DNA of 64,000 nt from Bradyrhizobium ottawaense (GCF_900099825.1 NZ_LT629693.1:1674001-1738000); one strand, 5' to 3'. Positions 27,063 through 36,005 are shown, counted from the first letter of the stretch. Notes: generated from the letters alone by a model not told the origin. Translations and numbers: made by a program.

Positions 27063-28724
27063 TCAAAAATTGCGCTGAACGCGAAGATTGAGCGATGCAG
27101 TCCCGTTACTTCCGAACACGTAGGTTGCGGTCGGAAGTGGCAAAGCTGACGACGGAGTACCTGTAATGTTACCCTCCATATTGGTCTTCAGGTAGGCGTA
27201 CATCGCTTCAGCACTGAACGTCAGATTCTTAACTGGCGTCCAGCGAGTGACCAGACCGATTTGCGAAACAGTAAAGCCAGGATCGCAAACTGAACCAACG
27301 CCAAAGGCACCGCCGGTGCCCCCGCCGCTGGTCACGCCGCCGCCGCGAATCGCGACACCGGCGTTAGCTACATATGTGTTGCAGTAGAGCTGCTTTGCCG
27401 TTTGATTGTAGCTGACTCCGGCGATGCCCCCGAACAAGCTCGATGACCAGTTAGCATCCCAGTTGTGAGTGAATGCCCCGCGGAAGCCCCAACCCCGCGT
27501 CAATTGCAGTTGCGTGATCCCGTTGCCGTTTGCCGCGCTTGCGCCGGAATAAATGGAATCCGTCGTCACGCCCATCGCGAACCTGTTGCCATCGTAGATG
27601 TCGAAGGAAGCAGGAGTCGGCGCACTGGTTGCGAGTACGTACTTTGTCGCACCCAAGGACCAGGTCGCGTCGACCTTGAGGTCGTCTCCCGCTCCGGTCG
27701 GGAGGTTCTTGATGTTCAACGCAGCCGAAACAGCACCACCGAACTTGTCGTCCGGATGGCCGCTCGTAATCGCGCCTGCTTGTGAAACAGCGCCGTTGAA
27801 GGTGGTTCCGACAATGTTGGCGTTCGCGAAATATCCGGCATGGTTGTCATGGATCGCGCCGGACAGTTGGAACAGGCCCCATGCTTGGTCTACCCTGACA
27901 TTGCCTACGAAGTCCGGCACACTCGTGCCGCCGTAAGCGGTGCCAACACCTGTCTGGAAGGAGCTTGCGCCGCCATTGAACCCAATATTGCCTCCAGGCG
28001 CCCCGCCGATCGCGTTGATGATTTGGGTCCGGTTGAGTTGGTTCGCGCTGCTATCGTCGATACCGAGGGTAGCGGATACACCGTTGCCAAACTGCCAAGT
28101 GTACTGAACGTTGTTGATACCAGTCACGGAATCGTACCCACCGATCAGGTACGACGTGTTATTGCCTGGATATCCATTCCAGGGCGACGCGAATGCCGAC
28201 ACGGATTTGCCGAACGTAAACCCTGCAAACTGGATGAAAAGAAACTCGACGGCGGTGTACCCAGCGCCGGCTTGATCATTGTTCACCAAGCCCGCGGTAC
28301 CTCCCGGGTTGACACTCGCCGCAATACCGAGGGAGCTGGTCGAACCATAGGTGCTGAACTGGAAATCGGCCTGCCCAAAAGTGCGAAGGACGCCGTATTC
28401 GGTGGCGGTCCGCGTGTCGACGGTCAGAGCCATACGCGAGCGATCGTTGTAGAAGTTCGCATAACGGTCGCGAATTGCGCCCTCGCCGTTCCAGAACGGA
28501 CCGTCGTAAATTCCGCCGTTGACGGTTACGTCGGCGCGTAGATATCCGCCGAACTTGATGCAGGTGTCAGTGCCCGGCATGTAGTAGAAGCCCGCACCGT
28601 ATAGCGAGCAAACCCTCACGTATTCGACCGCTTTGGCCTTTACGGGAAGATCGGCTGCCTGAGTTCCGCTCACGACGATCAGACACGCCGCTGAGCCGAG
28701 AATAAGGCTCTTGATAGAGTTCAT
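27063..28724 (-). CDS. Porin (Porin_2 family outer-membrane protein)
   Basis: A 553-residue outer-membrane beta-barrel porin for passive diffusion of small solutes. A Sec signal peptide (1-23, ending GTQAAD) precedes the family signature VEYVRVCSLYGAGFYYMPGTDTCIKFGGYLR, shown by VCSLYGAGFYY and CIKFGGYLR. The chain ends in Phe (QRNF), as barrel proteins do. Glycine/serine-rich loops near residues 230-260 and 465-480 look like extracellular insertions. It is monocistronic with its own terminator. The upstream region carries the ATTGA-N5-TCAAT palindrome shared with the MarR gene at 29608, so it may be MarR-regulated. Confidence 0.95.
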   Translation of the reverse strand: MNSIKSLILGSAACLIVVSGTQAADLPVKAKAVEYVRVCSLYGAGFYYMPGTDTCIKFGGYLRADVTVNGGIYDGPFWNGEGAIRDRYANFYNDRSRMALTVDTRTATEYGVLRTFGQADFQFSTYGSTSSLGIAASVNPGGTAGLVNNDQAGAGYTAVEFLFIQFAGFTFGKSVSAFASPWNGYPGNNTSYLIGGYDSVTGINNVQYTWQFGNGVSATLGIDDSSANQLNRTQIINAIGGAPGGNIGFNGGASSFQTGVGTAYGGTSVPDFVGNVRVDQAWGLFQLSGAIHDNHAGYFANANIVGTTFNGAVSQAGAITSGHPDDKFGGAVSAALNIKNLPTGAGDDLKVDATWSLGATKYVLATSAPTPASFDIYDGNRFAMGVTTDSIYSGASAANGNGITQLQLTRGWGFRGAFTHNWDANWSSSLFGGIAGVSYNQTAKQLYCNTYVANAGVAIRGGGVTSGGGTGGAFGVGSVCDPGFTVSQIGLVTRWTPVKNLTFSAEAMYAYLKTNMEGNITGTPSSALPLPTATYVFGSNGTASLNLRVQRNF

Positions 28725-28897
28725 TCAAACCTCCAGTTGGAAACAGGGCCCAAGATCCGCCGAATGTCTCCGCGGTTCGCTCCCCCTAACCGCTGCTCGC
28801 CGCTAAGCCTGTGTGGGCCGAACTGCTCGCTTGTGCGGGGCGCTGGAGTAACCAACGCCACGCACACAATGCAGAAGTAGCTCACATAATCAACACC

Positions 28898-28912
28898 ATT
28901 GAGTTACTCAAT
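28898..28912. promoter_or_regulatory. ATTGA-N5-TCAAT palindrome upstream of the porin and MarR genes
   Basis: ATTGAGT-T-ACTCAAT is a perfect 7-bp palindrome with a one-base centre. The same core (TTGA-ST-W-ACTCAA) recurs at 30202-30216 upstream of the second MarR gene. Length and symmetry fit MarR dimers. It lies in the divergent gap between the porin and the first MarR gene. Confidence 0.6.
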
Positions 28913-28978
28913 TAAATATTGGACGCCAATTGTTGTTCGGAAGCCACACCCGCGACAACGGCGCTCTATGCGCACGCA

Positions 28979-28988
28979 ATCAATTGAT
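28979..28988. promoter_or_regulatory. ATCAATTGAT palindrome before the first MarR gene
   Basis: A perfect 10-bp palindrome 36 nt upstream of the MarR start, within AT-rich promoter-like sequence. It could be a secondary operator half. Evidence is symmetry only. Confidence 0.35.
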
Positions 28989-29023
28989 ATAATTAATGAA
29001 CCAAGAACATGGAGAGACTTGAA

Positions 29024-29554
29024 ATGGGCAAGGGTACGAGGTTGGCTCGCCGGACGGCTGTCGTATCCGACGGAAAGCCGGAAAACCGACGACAGGAGGA
29101 CATAGTCCGCCGATTCCTGTTGGATCTAGCCTCCATCAATGTGCACTTGGACGAGATCCGCCAATTTTGGGCCAAGAGCCTGGGTGTCAGCGGCCCGCAG
29201 TGGATGATTATGATGGCGCTCTCCGAACTCGACCGGGGCCAAGGCGTATCTGGAAAGGACGTGTCGAAGCTGCTTCATATTGATCCTTCCTTCATTACGA
29301 CCCAGACCAAGCTATTAGAACGGGCAGGACTGATCCGAAGGCTGGAATCGAGCGAAGATGCCCGCGTCATCCTGCTGTCTCTGTCGGACAAGGCGCTGCG
29401 GCAGATCGGGTCGCTTACATCGAAGCAAGAGTTGTTGAACAAGTTCATATTCGCGGAGATGGACGGCCGCGCGCTTGCGGATATGGTGGAGAAAATTGCT
29501 TCTCTGAAGGAGAAGTTGCAGAGGGCGACGTCCAAAATCGCAGCCGAATTCTGA
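29024..29554 (+). CDS. MarR family transcriptional regulator
   Basis: A 176-residue winged-helix regulator. The DNA-binding core comprises SGPQWMIMMALSEL, GVSGKDVSKLLHIDPSFITTQT and the wing RRLESSEDARVILLSLSDKA. The basic N-terminal extension of about 30 residues is longer than usual. I place the start at ATG 29024 behind GGAGAG; the ATG 15 nt upstream lacks a ribosome site. It is divergent from the porin gene and convergent with a second MarR gene 53 nt downstream. Confidence 0.92.
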   Translation: MGKGTRLARRTAVVSDGKPENRRQEDIVRRFLLDLASINVHLDEIRQFWAKSLGVSGPQWMIMMALSELDRGQGVSGKDVSKLLHIDPSFITTQTKLLERAGLIRRLESSEDARVILLSLSDKALRQIGSLTSKQELLNKFIFAEMDGRALADMVEKIASLKEKLQRATSKIAAEF

Positions 29555-29607
29555 GTTTCAGATTGCGCCGTTTCAGGGAAGCCGACGCGAACGACCTTAC
29601 CTTTCGG

Positions 29608-30147
29608 TCATCCGCTGCGCCAAAAGCGCAGGGCCTTGCGCGGTCGGGTGGTTTCTACCATCGCTTCCTGGCCGCCTCGAATAAGCTTTCCGAGCGTCAT
29701 CGTTAGCTTACGAAGCTCTTCCCTCGTGACGCCATCGAGGAACCGATCGGCACAAGATTGCATCTTACCGGAGATGCCACGTAATTTATTCTCACCTTCA
29801 GCGCTTGGCCTCAAAAGCACACTTCGCCCGTCATCTGGATTGGGAGTCTTTATGACCATTTTCTTTAGTTCAAGCTTGTTGCACTCGTGAGTGACAAATG
29901 GTCCCGTTACATGAAGATAGTCCGCAATGTCTATTACGGATATCCCTCCCGCTCCAGCGTGTTCGGCAATGACCAGCAGAACATTGAATTGAGGCGCGGT
30001 AAGATCCAGCTCCGAGGCCAGTTGGCGGTGAACCGCATCGCTAAGCTCTCGAACGTAAGTGAGATCATATATCAGTTGGGAAAACCTCCGATCAGGGCTC
30101 AAGGGGTTCTTCTTGGTCCGAGCCCTGCCATTCAGGTTTTCCGCCAT
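29608..30147 (-). CDS. MarR family transcriptional regulator
   Basis: A 179-residue MarR-type protein. Core segments are LTAPQFNVLLVIAEH, ISVIDIADYLHVTGPFVTHECNKL and the wing TPNPDDGRSVLLRPSAEG. A basic tail follows (TTRPRKALRFWR). Its upstream palindrome at 30202-30216 matches the one in front of the porin and the other MarR gene. The two convergent MarR genes may therefore act on the same site as homologous, possibly cross-regulating, proteins. Confidence 0.92.
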   Translation of the reverse strand: MAENLNGRARTKKNPLSPDRRFSQLIYDLTYVRELSDAVHRQLASELDLTAPQFNVLLVIAEHAGAGGISVIDIADYLHVTGPFVTHECNKLELKKMVIKTPNPDDGRSVLLRPSAEGENKLRGISGKMQSCADRFLDGVTREELRKLTMTLGKLIRGGQEAMVETTRPRKALRFWRSG

Positions 30148-30201
30148 CGCCGTATTCCCGCAACCGCCAAGTCGACGTCAGTCAAGTATATGCCTTAATT
30201 A

Positions 30202-30216
30202 ATTGACTAACTCAAT
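30202..30216. promoter_or_regulatory. ATTGA-N5-TCAAT palindrome upstream of the second MarR gene
   Basis: ATTGA-CTAAC-TCAAT lies 54 nt upstream of the MarR start at 30147, in AT-rich DNA. It matches 28898-28912 at 13 of 15 positions. It is the candidate autoregulatory site. Confidence 0.6.
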
Positions 30217-30341
30217 CGCCTTTAATCATTAAATTACGAAAGGATTGAGAAGCGACCGGCAGGAGCAGATGCAGACGAATTTGAAGCAGTCAGCCAGCCT
30301 ATCGACCGCGCGATCAGCTCTCGCCGCGGCATACCGCAGTC

Positions 30342-30566
30342 TTAATGCCTGACCGATCTCATCGGATGAGGTTGCTCCACCTTCATCTTATGGCGCAGCC
30401 AATCGAAGACGAATTCATGGACGAGCGCCAGATTATCAGCCAGGTTGGGGAGCGAGACCGCCTGCGTTCGCCTTCGCCGGTCAAGTGGGACCCTAGCACA
30501 CTGACGATCATTGGGGCCGAGACTGCGAGTTCGACCGAGCGTCCATCCTTCTCCAATTGCGACCAA
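30342..30566 (-). pseudogene. C-terminal fragment of an alpha/beta hydrolase
   Basis: The last 36 codons encode LPNLADNLALVHEFVFDWLR and a short tail. This matches the C terminus of the hydrolase at 24566 (FPDHVDNPALVHEYVFDWLR), including the Asp/His-region spacing, although the His itself is lost. Sequence upstream of the match does not continue the family in any single frame. It is a remnant of a paralogue with no likely function. The 5' surroundings (30567-30774) show no recognisable gene. Confidence 0.65.
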
Positions 30567-30774
30567 ACCTTATCAGTGAGCTAACTGATTCCATTGGAGT
30601 GAGCCCTCTTCAGCGCCAACTGCTGACGTTGCCTGCGACTCCATCCAGCCCTCCAAGGTCATTTCTCAGGAAGGGTTCCAAATGACACGAGCCCCAGCAC
30701 GGTCAAGGCGCGCGGGACGAGTCCGCGCCGAAGCCGCCTTCAGGTAACGAGCAGAACGCTCCGTGGTGTTCACA

Positions 30775-31183
30775 CTACGGCGTTGCGTAGTCCCAAACAT
30801 CAGGCGGCAGCTTATCCTTGAGCGATGCATACATGGCGTCGCGGAACAGTTTCACCGCCGGATACGGTCGAAGGGCAATCGTGCGCTCCACTATCAGCCC
30901 CTGCTCGTTGTCCACGATGACCTCCAAGCTCTCGATCTTGTGGCCGTCCATGGTCCCCTCCCATCGCAAGAAGGTGGTACGCCCATCGAGCTTGAACTCG
31001 GCCGTATAGGCACCGGAACCACGCGTCGAGCTCGACTGGGCGAATATCGCCGCGATGACGTCACGCCCCTCGATCGAGCCGTACCAGGATCGGGCTCTTG
31101 AATACGATGTTTTCGGCAAGGAGCGCGCTCACCTGAGCGGGTGTAGCGTTACCAGATTCCCGTAGTTTGCGTAAGGGATGCAT
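30775..31183 (-). pseudogene. SnoaL/NTF2-like gene broken by a frameshift
   Basis: A strong ribosome site (AGGAGG) precedes ATG 31183. The first frame runs MHPLRKLRESGNATPAQVSA through ENIVFKSPIL and stops near 31060. The rest of the SnoaL/NTF2-like fold (IEGRDVIAAIF, YTAEFKLDG, FLRWEGTMDG, EVIVDNEQGLI, ALRPYPAV) continues in the +1 frame to the stop at 30775. The break lies around 31075-31090. The fold is otherwise complete at about 135 residues. Either a recent one-base loss or a sequence error would explain it. Confidence 0.7.
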
Positions 31184-31229
31184 TGTGATTCCTCCTATTG
31201 TGTGAAGGCGAGAAGGGCTCGAATTGCTG

Positions 31230-31391
31230 TCACTTCGTCATCATTTGCTGTGAGTGTCGGCGCGGGCGTTCGGTTGATGTAGCCTGCGGCTCTCGGAGCA
31301 TATGCCCCGTAAGGCGATCGGCGAACGAGCCGATCACGATGGACGCAAGGCCGAAGAACGCCATAACGGCTTCAAAGTAGGCAAAGTCCAT
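31230..31391 (-). CDS. Small membrane protein of unknown function
   Basis: A 53-residue frame starting at ATG 31391 behind AAGGA (8-nt spacing). The N-terminal half is a single hydrophobic helix (YFEAVMAFFGLASIVIGSFA); the tail is basic. It lies directly upstream of, and co-directional with, the broken SnoaL gene. The call rests on ribosome site and composition only. Confidence 0.4.
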   Translation of the reverse strand: MDFAYFEAVMAFFGLASIVIGSFADRLTGHMLREPQATSTERPRRHSQQMMTK

Positions 31392-31544
31392 TGGTGCTAT
31401 CCTTTCTCTGTTTCCACAAAAACGTGGTCGAACAAATCCCAGCTATCCTCCAGCGCTCACGTGCTTCACGCCTGTTGCAATGAAATTATCGAAGCGTTGG
31501 GCGAAGGGCTTTTTCTTCGGGGGCGGCCTCCTTGTCATCTATTT

Positions 31545-31682
31545 TCAAAAAACCTGTTGTGGGATCATCCAAACTGAGACCGTCTGCCAGACGCCTTCGC
31601 CTGAGTTGCGTTGATAAGCGACAAAGTCAGCGCCGGCGTCGTGCACCAGTTTGTGGCGATAAGAGTTGGTCCTTTTCGTCAT
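31545..31682 (-). CDS. Small hypothetical protein
   Basis: A 45-residue frame starting at ATG 31682 with a good ribosome site (AGGAGAAGTTCA before ATG). It is basic at the N terminus (MTKRTNSYRHK), aromatic-rich toward the end, and has no recognised domain. It lies in a decayed region, so it could be real or the head of a lost gene. Confidence 0.35.
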   Translation of the reverse strand: MTKRTNSYRHKLVHDAGADFVAYQRNSGEGVWQTVSVWMIPQQVF

Positions 31683-31854
31683 TGAACTTCTCCTGATGGG
31701 TTGGCGTACTAACTTCGTAGGACGCCCTTATGAGATGGAGAAGAGAGTCCGCCTTGCCACCCTATGGATTTTGGAAGCAATCCTTCCGAAGTCTGAAAGG
31801 CCCCGACGTTTTGGATACAGATGGACGCATCCGGGTATCCGAAGTCCCGCTCAC

Positions 31855-32552
31855 TCAAGCGAGATAGCCTGAAACGCCGTCCCACAGTAACTTCAATGCC
31901 GTCACGACCAGCAGTCCATAGCAGACACGATAAACCTGACGCTGGTCCAGCGAGCCGTGAAGTCGCCAACCCAGCCCTACGCCGCCGGGAATGGCGAACA
32001 GGCAAATCGCCATCAATGTCCAGGCGCCGGCGGTCGGTTTGACCAGCAGCAGCCATGGCACCGCCTTGGTCGCGTTGCCGACTGTGAAGAACAGGCTCGT
32101 CGTTCCGGCGTAGATTTCCTTGCTGAGGCCGAGGGCAGCAGATACATCGCAAGGGGCGGTCCGCCCGAATGCGCCACCATGCTGGTTATTCCCGAGGCAA
32201 GACCGGCCGTGATCGCCTTCGGCGTCGACCGCGGACCAGTAGCAACCTCCGCGCCTGCAACCAGCCATAGGCCGACAAAGATCAAAGTGACCGCCGCCGT
32301 CACAATGGCGATCGCGCGGTGGTCGAGGAAGCGGAACACCAGGTAGCCAGACCCGATGCCGATCACGAGTCCCGGCAACAGCACACAAGGTCAGGCTTCG
32401 ACCAGGTCGAAGGCTTCCAGTAACGCAGCGCGAAGAGATCCATCGCGATGAACAAGGGCGCGAGCAGACCGCCGGCGGTGACCGGGTCCATCACCAACGA
32501 CAATAGCGGAATGCCGACGATGAAAAATCCGCCACCGCCGGCCGCATTACCA
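31855..32552 (-). pseudogene. Sulfite exporter TauE/SafE family gene, truncated and frameshifted
   Basis: Three consecutive segments in different frames reconstruct a TauE/SafE membrane protein. They are GGGGFFIVGIPLLSLVMDPV through RYWKPSTWSKPD (about 32400-32545), LLPGLVIGIGSGYLVFRFLD through HSGGPPLAMYLLPSA (about 32150-32384), and LGLSKEIYAGTTSLFFTVGN to SGYLA (31855-32150). Two frameshifts separate them and the first helices are missing. The intact protein would be a permease of about 250 residues. No function is expected. Confidence 0.8.
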
Positions 32553-32891
32553 TGTCCACTTCACGCCGACTTCCGCATCATGGATCAATCAAATTGAACG
32601 CTGGCTCGCTGAACTCACCAGAAGGCAGATCCAGCGAGGTGTTCATACCTCCGTCAGGTAGCTCGAGGCCCGCGTGACAGCGGGCGATTCACCGGCTGGT
32701 ACGCGGCGTGGAAATCGGGCCGCGCCAGCCTAGAACGCTTGCGCTGTTTCAGCCTGACCGAAACTTCGGCCTGGGCTTTCCACAATTTGGAAGGGCTCTT
32801 TCCGATTTGCGCGCCTGTTGACGCATGGTCCTCGCCCCATCTCCTGGCCGAGACGCCGCCAGAGCGCGGCAATTGGCAGTAGGAGGCGAAG
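32553..32891. other. Intergenic stretch without recognisable gene
   Basis: About 340 bp between the TauE remnant and the small gene at 32892. I see no supported reading frame, RNA or repeat. An 86-codon minus-strand frame here has no ribosome site. Confidence 0.55.
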
Positions 32892-33077
32892 ATGGGTGAG
32901 GTAATCCGATTCATTTCAAAGGCCGAGCGCGAACGACTCCGCCTGATCCGAGAAGCTCGTGCGATTTACGACGGCGTTTTCCCGCCGTCTGAATCGATCA
33001 GCGAGGAGCCCGACGAGACACGAATAACTCATCTGGTACCTGGAGCCGGTGCTGGTCGCGACGAGGTTCGTCCGTAA
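32892..33077 (+). CDS. Small conserved-type hypothetical protein
   Basis: A 61-residue charged protein starting at ATG 32892 behind a perfect AGGAGG (5-nt spacing). The N-terminal two-thirds are strongly helical and basic (FISKAERERLRLIREARAIY). The C-terminal third is acidic and disordered. Cytoplasmic; no domain recognised. The strong ribosome site supports it being translated. Confidence 0.6.
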   Translation: MGEVIRFISKAERERLRLIREARAIYDGVFPPSESISEEPDETRITHLVPGAGAGRDEVRP

Positions 33078-33140
33078 TCAAGAGCATCGCCGCACGTCTC
33101 AAACGTCTGCGCTTTCTGTCGCATCTCAGAGGAGATCATC

Positions 33141-33467
33141 ATGTCAATCCGCAACATTCTTTTCGCTACTGCATTCGCCTTGGCCTCCCTGGGGGCTACC
33201 CGCGCCGATGGTCTGCGTCCGGTCGAGGCCAAGAGCATCGACCTTGGGGAGGTCTCGGGCGTCGCTTACTACACGGTCGAGCGGGATGGGTTTCACGTCG
33301 TCACAACCCTCGCGCAAGGTGAGGCCGGAACGCCGATCCGCGTCGTGTCTGTTCTTGCGCCGGGCCAGCGTGTGGTTCTCTCGACGGCCAATCATGCGAG
33401 CAGGCTGGAAATCAGCCGGCAGGGCGACAGCGTCCTTGTCCGGAAGGATAACGAGGCCTTGGACTGA
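33141..33467 (+). CDS. Hypothetical exported protein
   Basis: A 108-residue protein with a Sec signal peptide (IRNILFATAFALASLGATRA, cleavage about residue 22). The beta-rich mature part (VAYYTVERDGFHVVTTL, VSVLAPGQRVVLST) suggests a small periplasmic beta-sandwich. It starts at ATG 33141 after GAGGAG. Function unknown. It is followed 42 nt later by an SRPBCC gene on the same strand. Confidence 0.65.
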   Translation: MSIRNILFATAFALASLGATRADGLRPVEAKSIDLGEVSGVAYYTVERDGFHVVTTLAQGEAGTPIRVVSVLAPGQRVVLSTANHASRLEISRQGDSVLVRKDNEALD

Positions 33468-33509
33468 ATCTTGGTCAACCAGTGTAGCTATGGAATAGGG
33501 AAGCCACGC

Positions 33510-34052
33510 ATGTCGACGATCCGCCTCCATCGAACGACCACTTTAACGCGCGAACAGTACATCGCCGGACTCATCGACTTCGGGCCCGGCCGTTCGAAGC
33601 TCTTCGGTAACAGCGCCGATGAGTACCTCAAGGTGCATCACAGCGGCCCTTCGCACGCCGACGTCACTGAAGGTTCAACCGGCATTTGGGAACGCCTGCA
33701 CTACGATTGGTCCGATCCCAACCACGTTGTACTCACGACGACCGACTCCAATGTCTGGGGAGGCGCTTCAGGTCATACGTACACTTTCACGCGCCGTCCC
33801 GACGGCACTACCGACATTGACGTCGCCGTGGTGCGCGATGGCAAGAATTTCAAAGGGCGGCTACTCGGCTTCGTACTAGGCACCATCGGCCGGCGCGTGT
33901 TGGAGAGCGCGTTTGAAAAATCGGTAAAGGCAATTGAGGCCCGAAACAGTTCTTCGGTCAAGCGCGTTCAGTCTGGCGATCAGGCGTCTTTAGCTCCGCG
34001 AGGACCCGCTTTAGCCGTGGCGCCGCGAAATCGAGAAAGGCGCGCACCTTGA
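33510..34052 (+). CDS. SRPBCC/polyketide cyclase-like protein
   Basis: A 180-residue protein with a START-like ligand-binding pattern: LHRTTTLTREQYIAGLIDFG at the start, HYDWSDPNHVVLTTTDSNVW in the strands, and a C-terminal helix (LGFVLGTIGRRVLESAFEKS). I place the start at ATG 33510 behind AGGGAAG. The last 30 residues are low in complexity and overlap the convergent LysR gene by 95 bp, so the original stop may have been lost. Ligand unknown. Confidence 0.65.
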   Translation: MSTIRLHRTTTLTREQYIAGLIDFGPGRSKLFGNSADEYLKVHHSGPSHADVTEGSTGIWERLHYDWSDPNHVVLTTTDSNVWGGASGHTYTFTRRPDGTTDIDVAVVRDGKNFKGRLLGFVLGTIGRRVLESAFEKSVKAIEARNSSSVKRVQSGDQASLAPRGPALAVAPRNRERRAP

Positions 34053-34887
34053 TCGGCAAAAACCGATCGGCTGTGTAGACCAGGTTGACCGGCAATGTCG
34101 GCGGTTGGAACTCATCCAGCAGAGTTATCAAAGACCCGCACCTCAGTGCCGCGTGGAAGTGGTGCGAGAGGGCGACCGTAATTCCGATGCCCGCACACGC
34201 CGCGTCACAGGCAGCCTCGGTGTTACTAACAATGAGCCGCGGGTGCATTGGCACCGCGACGGGCGTCTTGCCGACCACCAATGTCCAAACATCGGGCGAC
34301 GCAATAGCCGGATAGCTGATGCAGTCGTGGCCGGCCAGATCATCTGGCGTGCGCGGTGTTCCGCGAGCCGCGAGGTAAGCAGGACTGGCGCAAACCACGG
34401 GCCGTGTCGTCCCCACCCTCACCGCTATCAGGCTGCTGTCCGGCAGCGTGCCGATGCGCAAGCCTACGTCGACCTGCTCTTGAAACAGGCTCAGCACACG
34501 ATCGGTCAGGATCAAACTGGTCTTGATATCAGGGTAGGTCTTGAGAAAGTCCGCCAGGATGGGGATGAGGTGCGTACGCCCAAGGCTAACCGGAGCCGTC
34601 ACCGTCAGCTCGCCCGTTGGCGCGGTATATTCGCCAGACGCCATACGCTCGGCCTCGGTTACGTCCGCGAGGATACGTTTGCAGGCAGCCAGATAGGAGC
34701 TGCCTGCATCCGTGAGCGCCAACTGACGGCTCGACCGGTTGAACAGCTTGATCCGCAGATGCGACTCAAGCTCTGAAACCTTGCGGCTGACCGTTGTGAG
34801 CGGCGTCCTCATTTGACGCGCCGCAGCCGACAGGCTGCCGGCCTCCACCACAGCCAGGAAGGTCGACATCGCTTCGAGCCGATCCAT
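33958..34887 (-). CDS. LysR family transcriptional regulator
   Basis: A 309-residue LTTR. It has an N-terminal helix-turn-helix (MDRLEAMSTFLAVVEAGSLS, then AARQMRTPLTTVSRKVSELE) and a substrate-binding domain from about residue 90. I place the start at ATG 34887 behind AGAGG. A decayed paralogue lies at 35775-36005. Its own target is probably divergent or nearby, such as the PaiB gene or the enzymes at 36-38 kb. It overlaps the end of the SRPBCC gene convergently. Confidence 0.92.
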   Translation of the reverse strand: MDRLEAMSTFLAVVEAGSLSAAARQMRTPLTTVSRKVSELESHLRIKLFNRSSRQLALTDAGSSYLAACKRILADVTEAERMASGEYTAPTGELTVTAPVSLGRTHLIPILADFLKTYPDIKTSLILTDRVLSLFQEQVDVGLRIGTLPDSSLIAVRVGTTRPVVCASPAYLAARGTPRTPDDLAGHDCISYPAIASPDVWTLVVGKTPVAVPMHPRLIVSNTEAACDAACAGIGITVALSHHFHAALRCGSLITLLDEFQPPTLPVNLVYTADRFLPIKVRAFLDFAAPRLKRVLAELKTPDRQTERA

Positions 34888-35014
34888 CGAACACCTCTTC
34901 CAAAATCCGGAAGGAAAGGTCTCAACTCTGCCATGTCTCTGCAATTTTTGTAAGACCGTTTCAGAGACTTCCTAGGTAGCCGTTGAATCCGCGCGGCGAA
35001 TGGCTTGATGGACG

Positions 35015-35659
35015 TTACGGGCGACGTGACGCCCCGGCAGGCTGAATGAGCGTGGCAACCTCCCGGTCCTGCGGGTCCTCACTTGCCGCAAGCCCAGCCA
35101 TAACGCCGACACGGTCAACCTCAGTACGGTTTTGGCTCATCTTGCGCTTGCCTTCAAACCGCGCGACTGGGATCCGCACGCCAACGATGCCTCGCAATTG
35201 CGCGGCGATGTAATCGGCGGGCGCGTCAGCAACAACCCATGGATTGGCCCGCGGCCGCTCATGCTTGTTGGTCAGGCGCGTCACCACATCTCGCAGACGT
35301 TCGGACTCCTGGAAAAACTCGACTGGGCCGTAGGCATGCACTGCGACATAATTCCAGGTAGGCACGACTTTTCCGGTTTGCTGCTTCGTTGCGTACCAGG
35401 ATGGTGTGACATAGGCCTCCGGCCCCATGAAGATCGCCAAACCGTCGCCAACTGGCGGAAGACGCCATTGCGGATTGGCCCTCGCGATGTGCCCATACAG
35501 AACCCCGTGCTCACATTCGTTTTCGTCGAGAAAGAGCGGAAGTGGTGTTGCAATCGGGCCGTCAGCGGTTGCCGTTACTAGATTGGCCAGGCGCGCGGCA
35601 TGAATGGTCGCACGGATGCTCTCAACATCATCGTTCTTAAATGCGGGCGGCACGTACAT
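35015..35659 (-). CDS. FMN-binding negative transcriptional regulator, PaiB family
   Basis: A 214-residue split-barrel flavin-binding protein. The start MYVPPAFKNDD and the segment PSWYATKQQTGKVVPTWNYV are diagnostic of PaiB. The C-terminal GIVGVRIPVARFEGKRKMSQNR also fits. In Bacillus PaiB represses degradative genes; in proteobacteria many members are uncharacterised and may act on flavins or small molecules. It starts at ATG 35659 behind GGAG, next to the decayed LysR gene. Confidence 0.92.
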   Translation of the reverse strand: MYVPPAFKNDDVESIRATIHAARLANLVTATADGPIATPLPLFLDENECEHGVLYGHIARANPQWRLPPVGDGLAIFMGPEAYVTPSWYATKQQTGKVVPTWNYVAVHAYGPVEFFQESERLRDVVTRLTNKHERPRANPWVVADAPADYIAAQLRGIVGVRIPVARFEGKRKMSQNRTEVDRVGVMAGLAASEDPQDREVATLIQPAGASRRP

Positions 35660-35774
35660 CGCGTTTCTCCGTCACGTCTCCGGAGAGAGTCCAGAACCGG
35701 CACACAGTATGAGACAATATGTAGCTATCCAGATCGAGAGACAACGGGTTGCTTTCTTTCCTGGAGGGGCAGGT

Positions 35775-36005
35775 TTCGGCGGCCCCCTCGGTAAGGATTC
35801 GCTTCGCCGCGGCGACGGAGAAACGACCGCGTCGGTCGGTACTAGTACGCGCCTCGAGCGATCGAATAGCTTGGTCCGAAGCTGCGCTTCGAGGTCCCAG
35901 ACCGTCCGGCTCATGGTTGCGAGCGACGTTTTTGTGCGCGGCAGCGTACAGGCTGTCAGCCTCAGCAACCGCCGGCATCGTCGACGTTGCTTCAAAACGA
36001 TCCAT
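35775..36005 (-). pseudogene. Decayed LysR family regulator (N-terminal part)
   Basis: From ATG 36005 the frame reads MDRFEATSTMPAVAEADSLYAAA. It then continues in another frame with MSRTVWDLEAQLRTKLFDRS and RRVLVPTDA, and returns to the first frame with SVAAAKRILTEGAAE. These follow the helix-turn-helix region of the LysR protein at 33958 step by step. At least two frameshifts are present and the ligand domain is absent. It is divergent from the deleted SDR gene at 36119, which it may have regulated. Confidence 0.75.

Noticed and set aside
27290..27350. GC-rich CCGCCG tract that looked like a tandem repeat
   Set aside because: It encodes a Gly-rich porin loop in frame.
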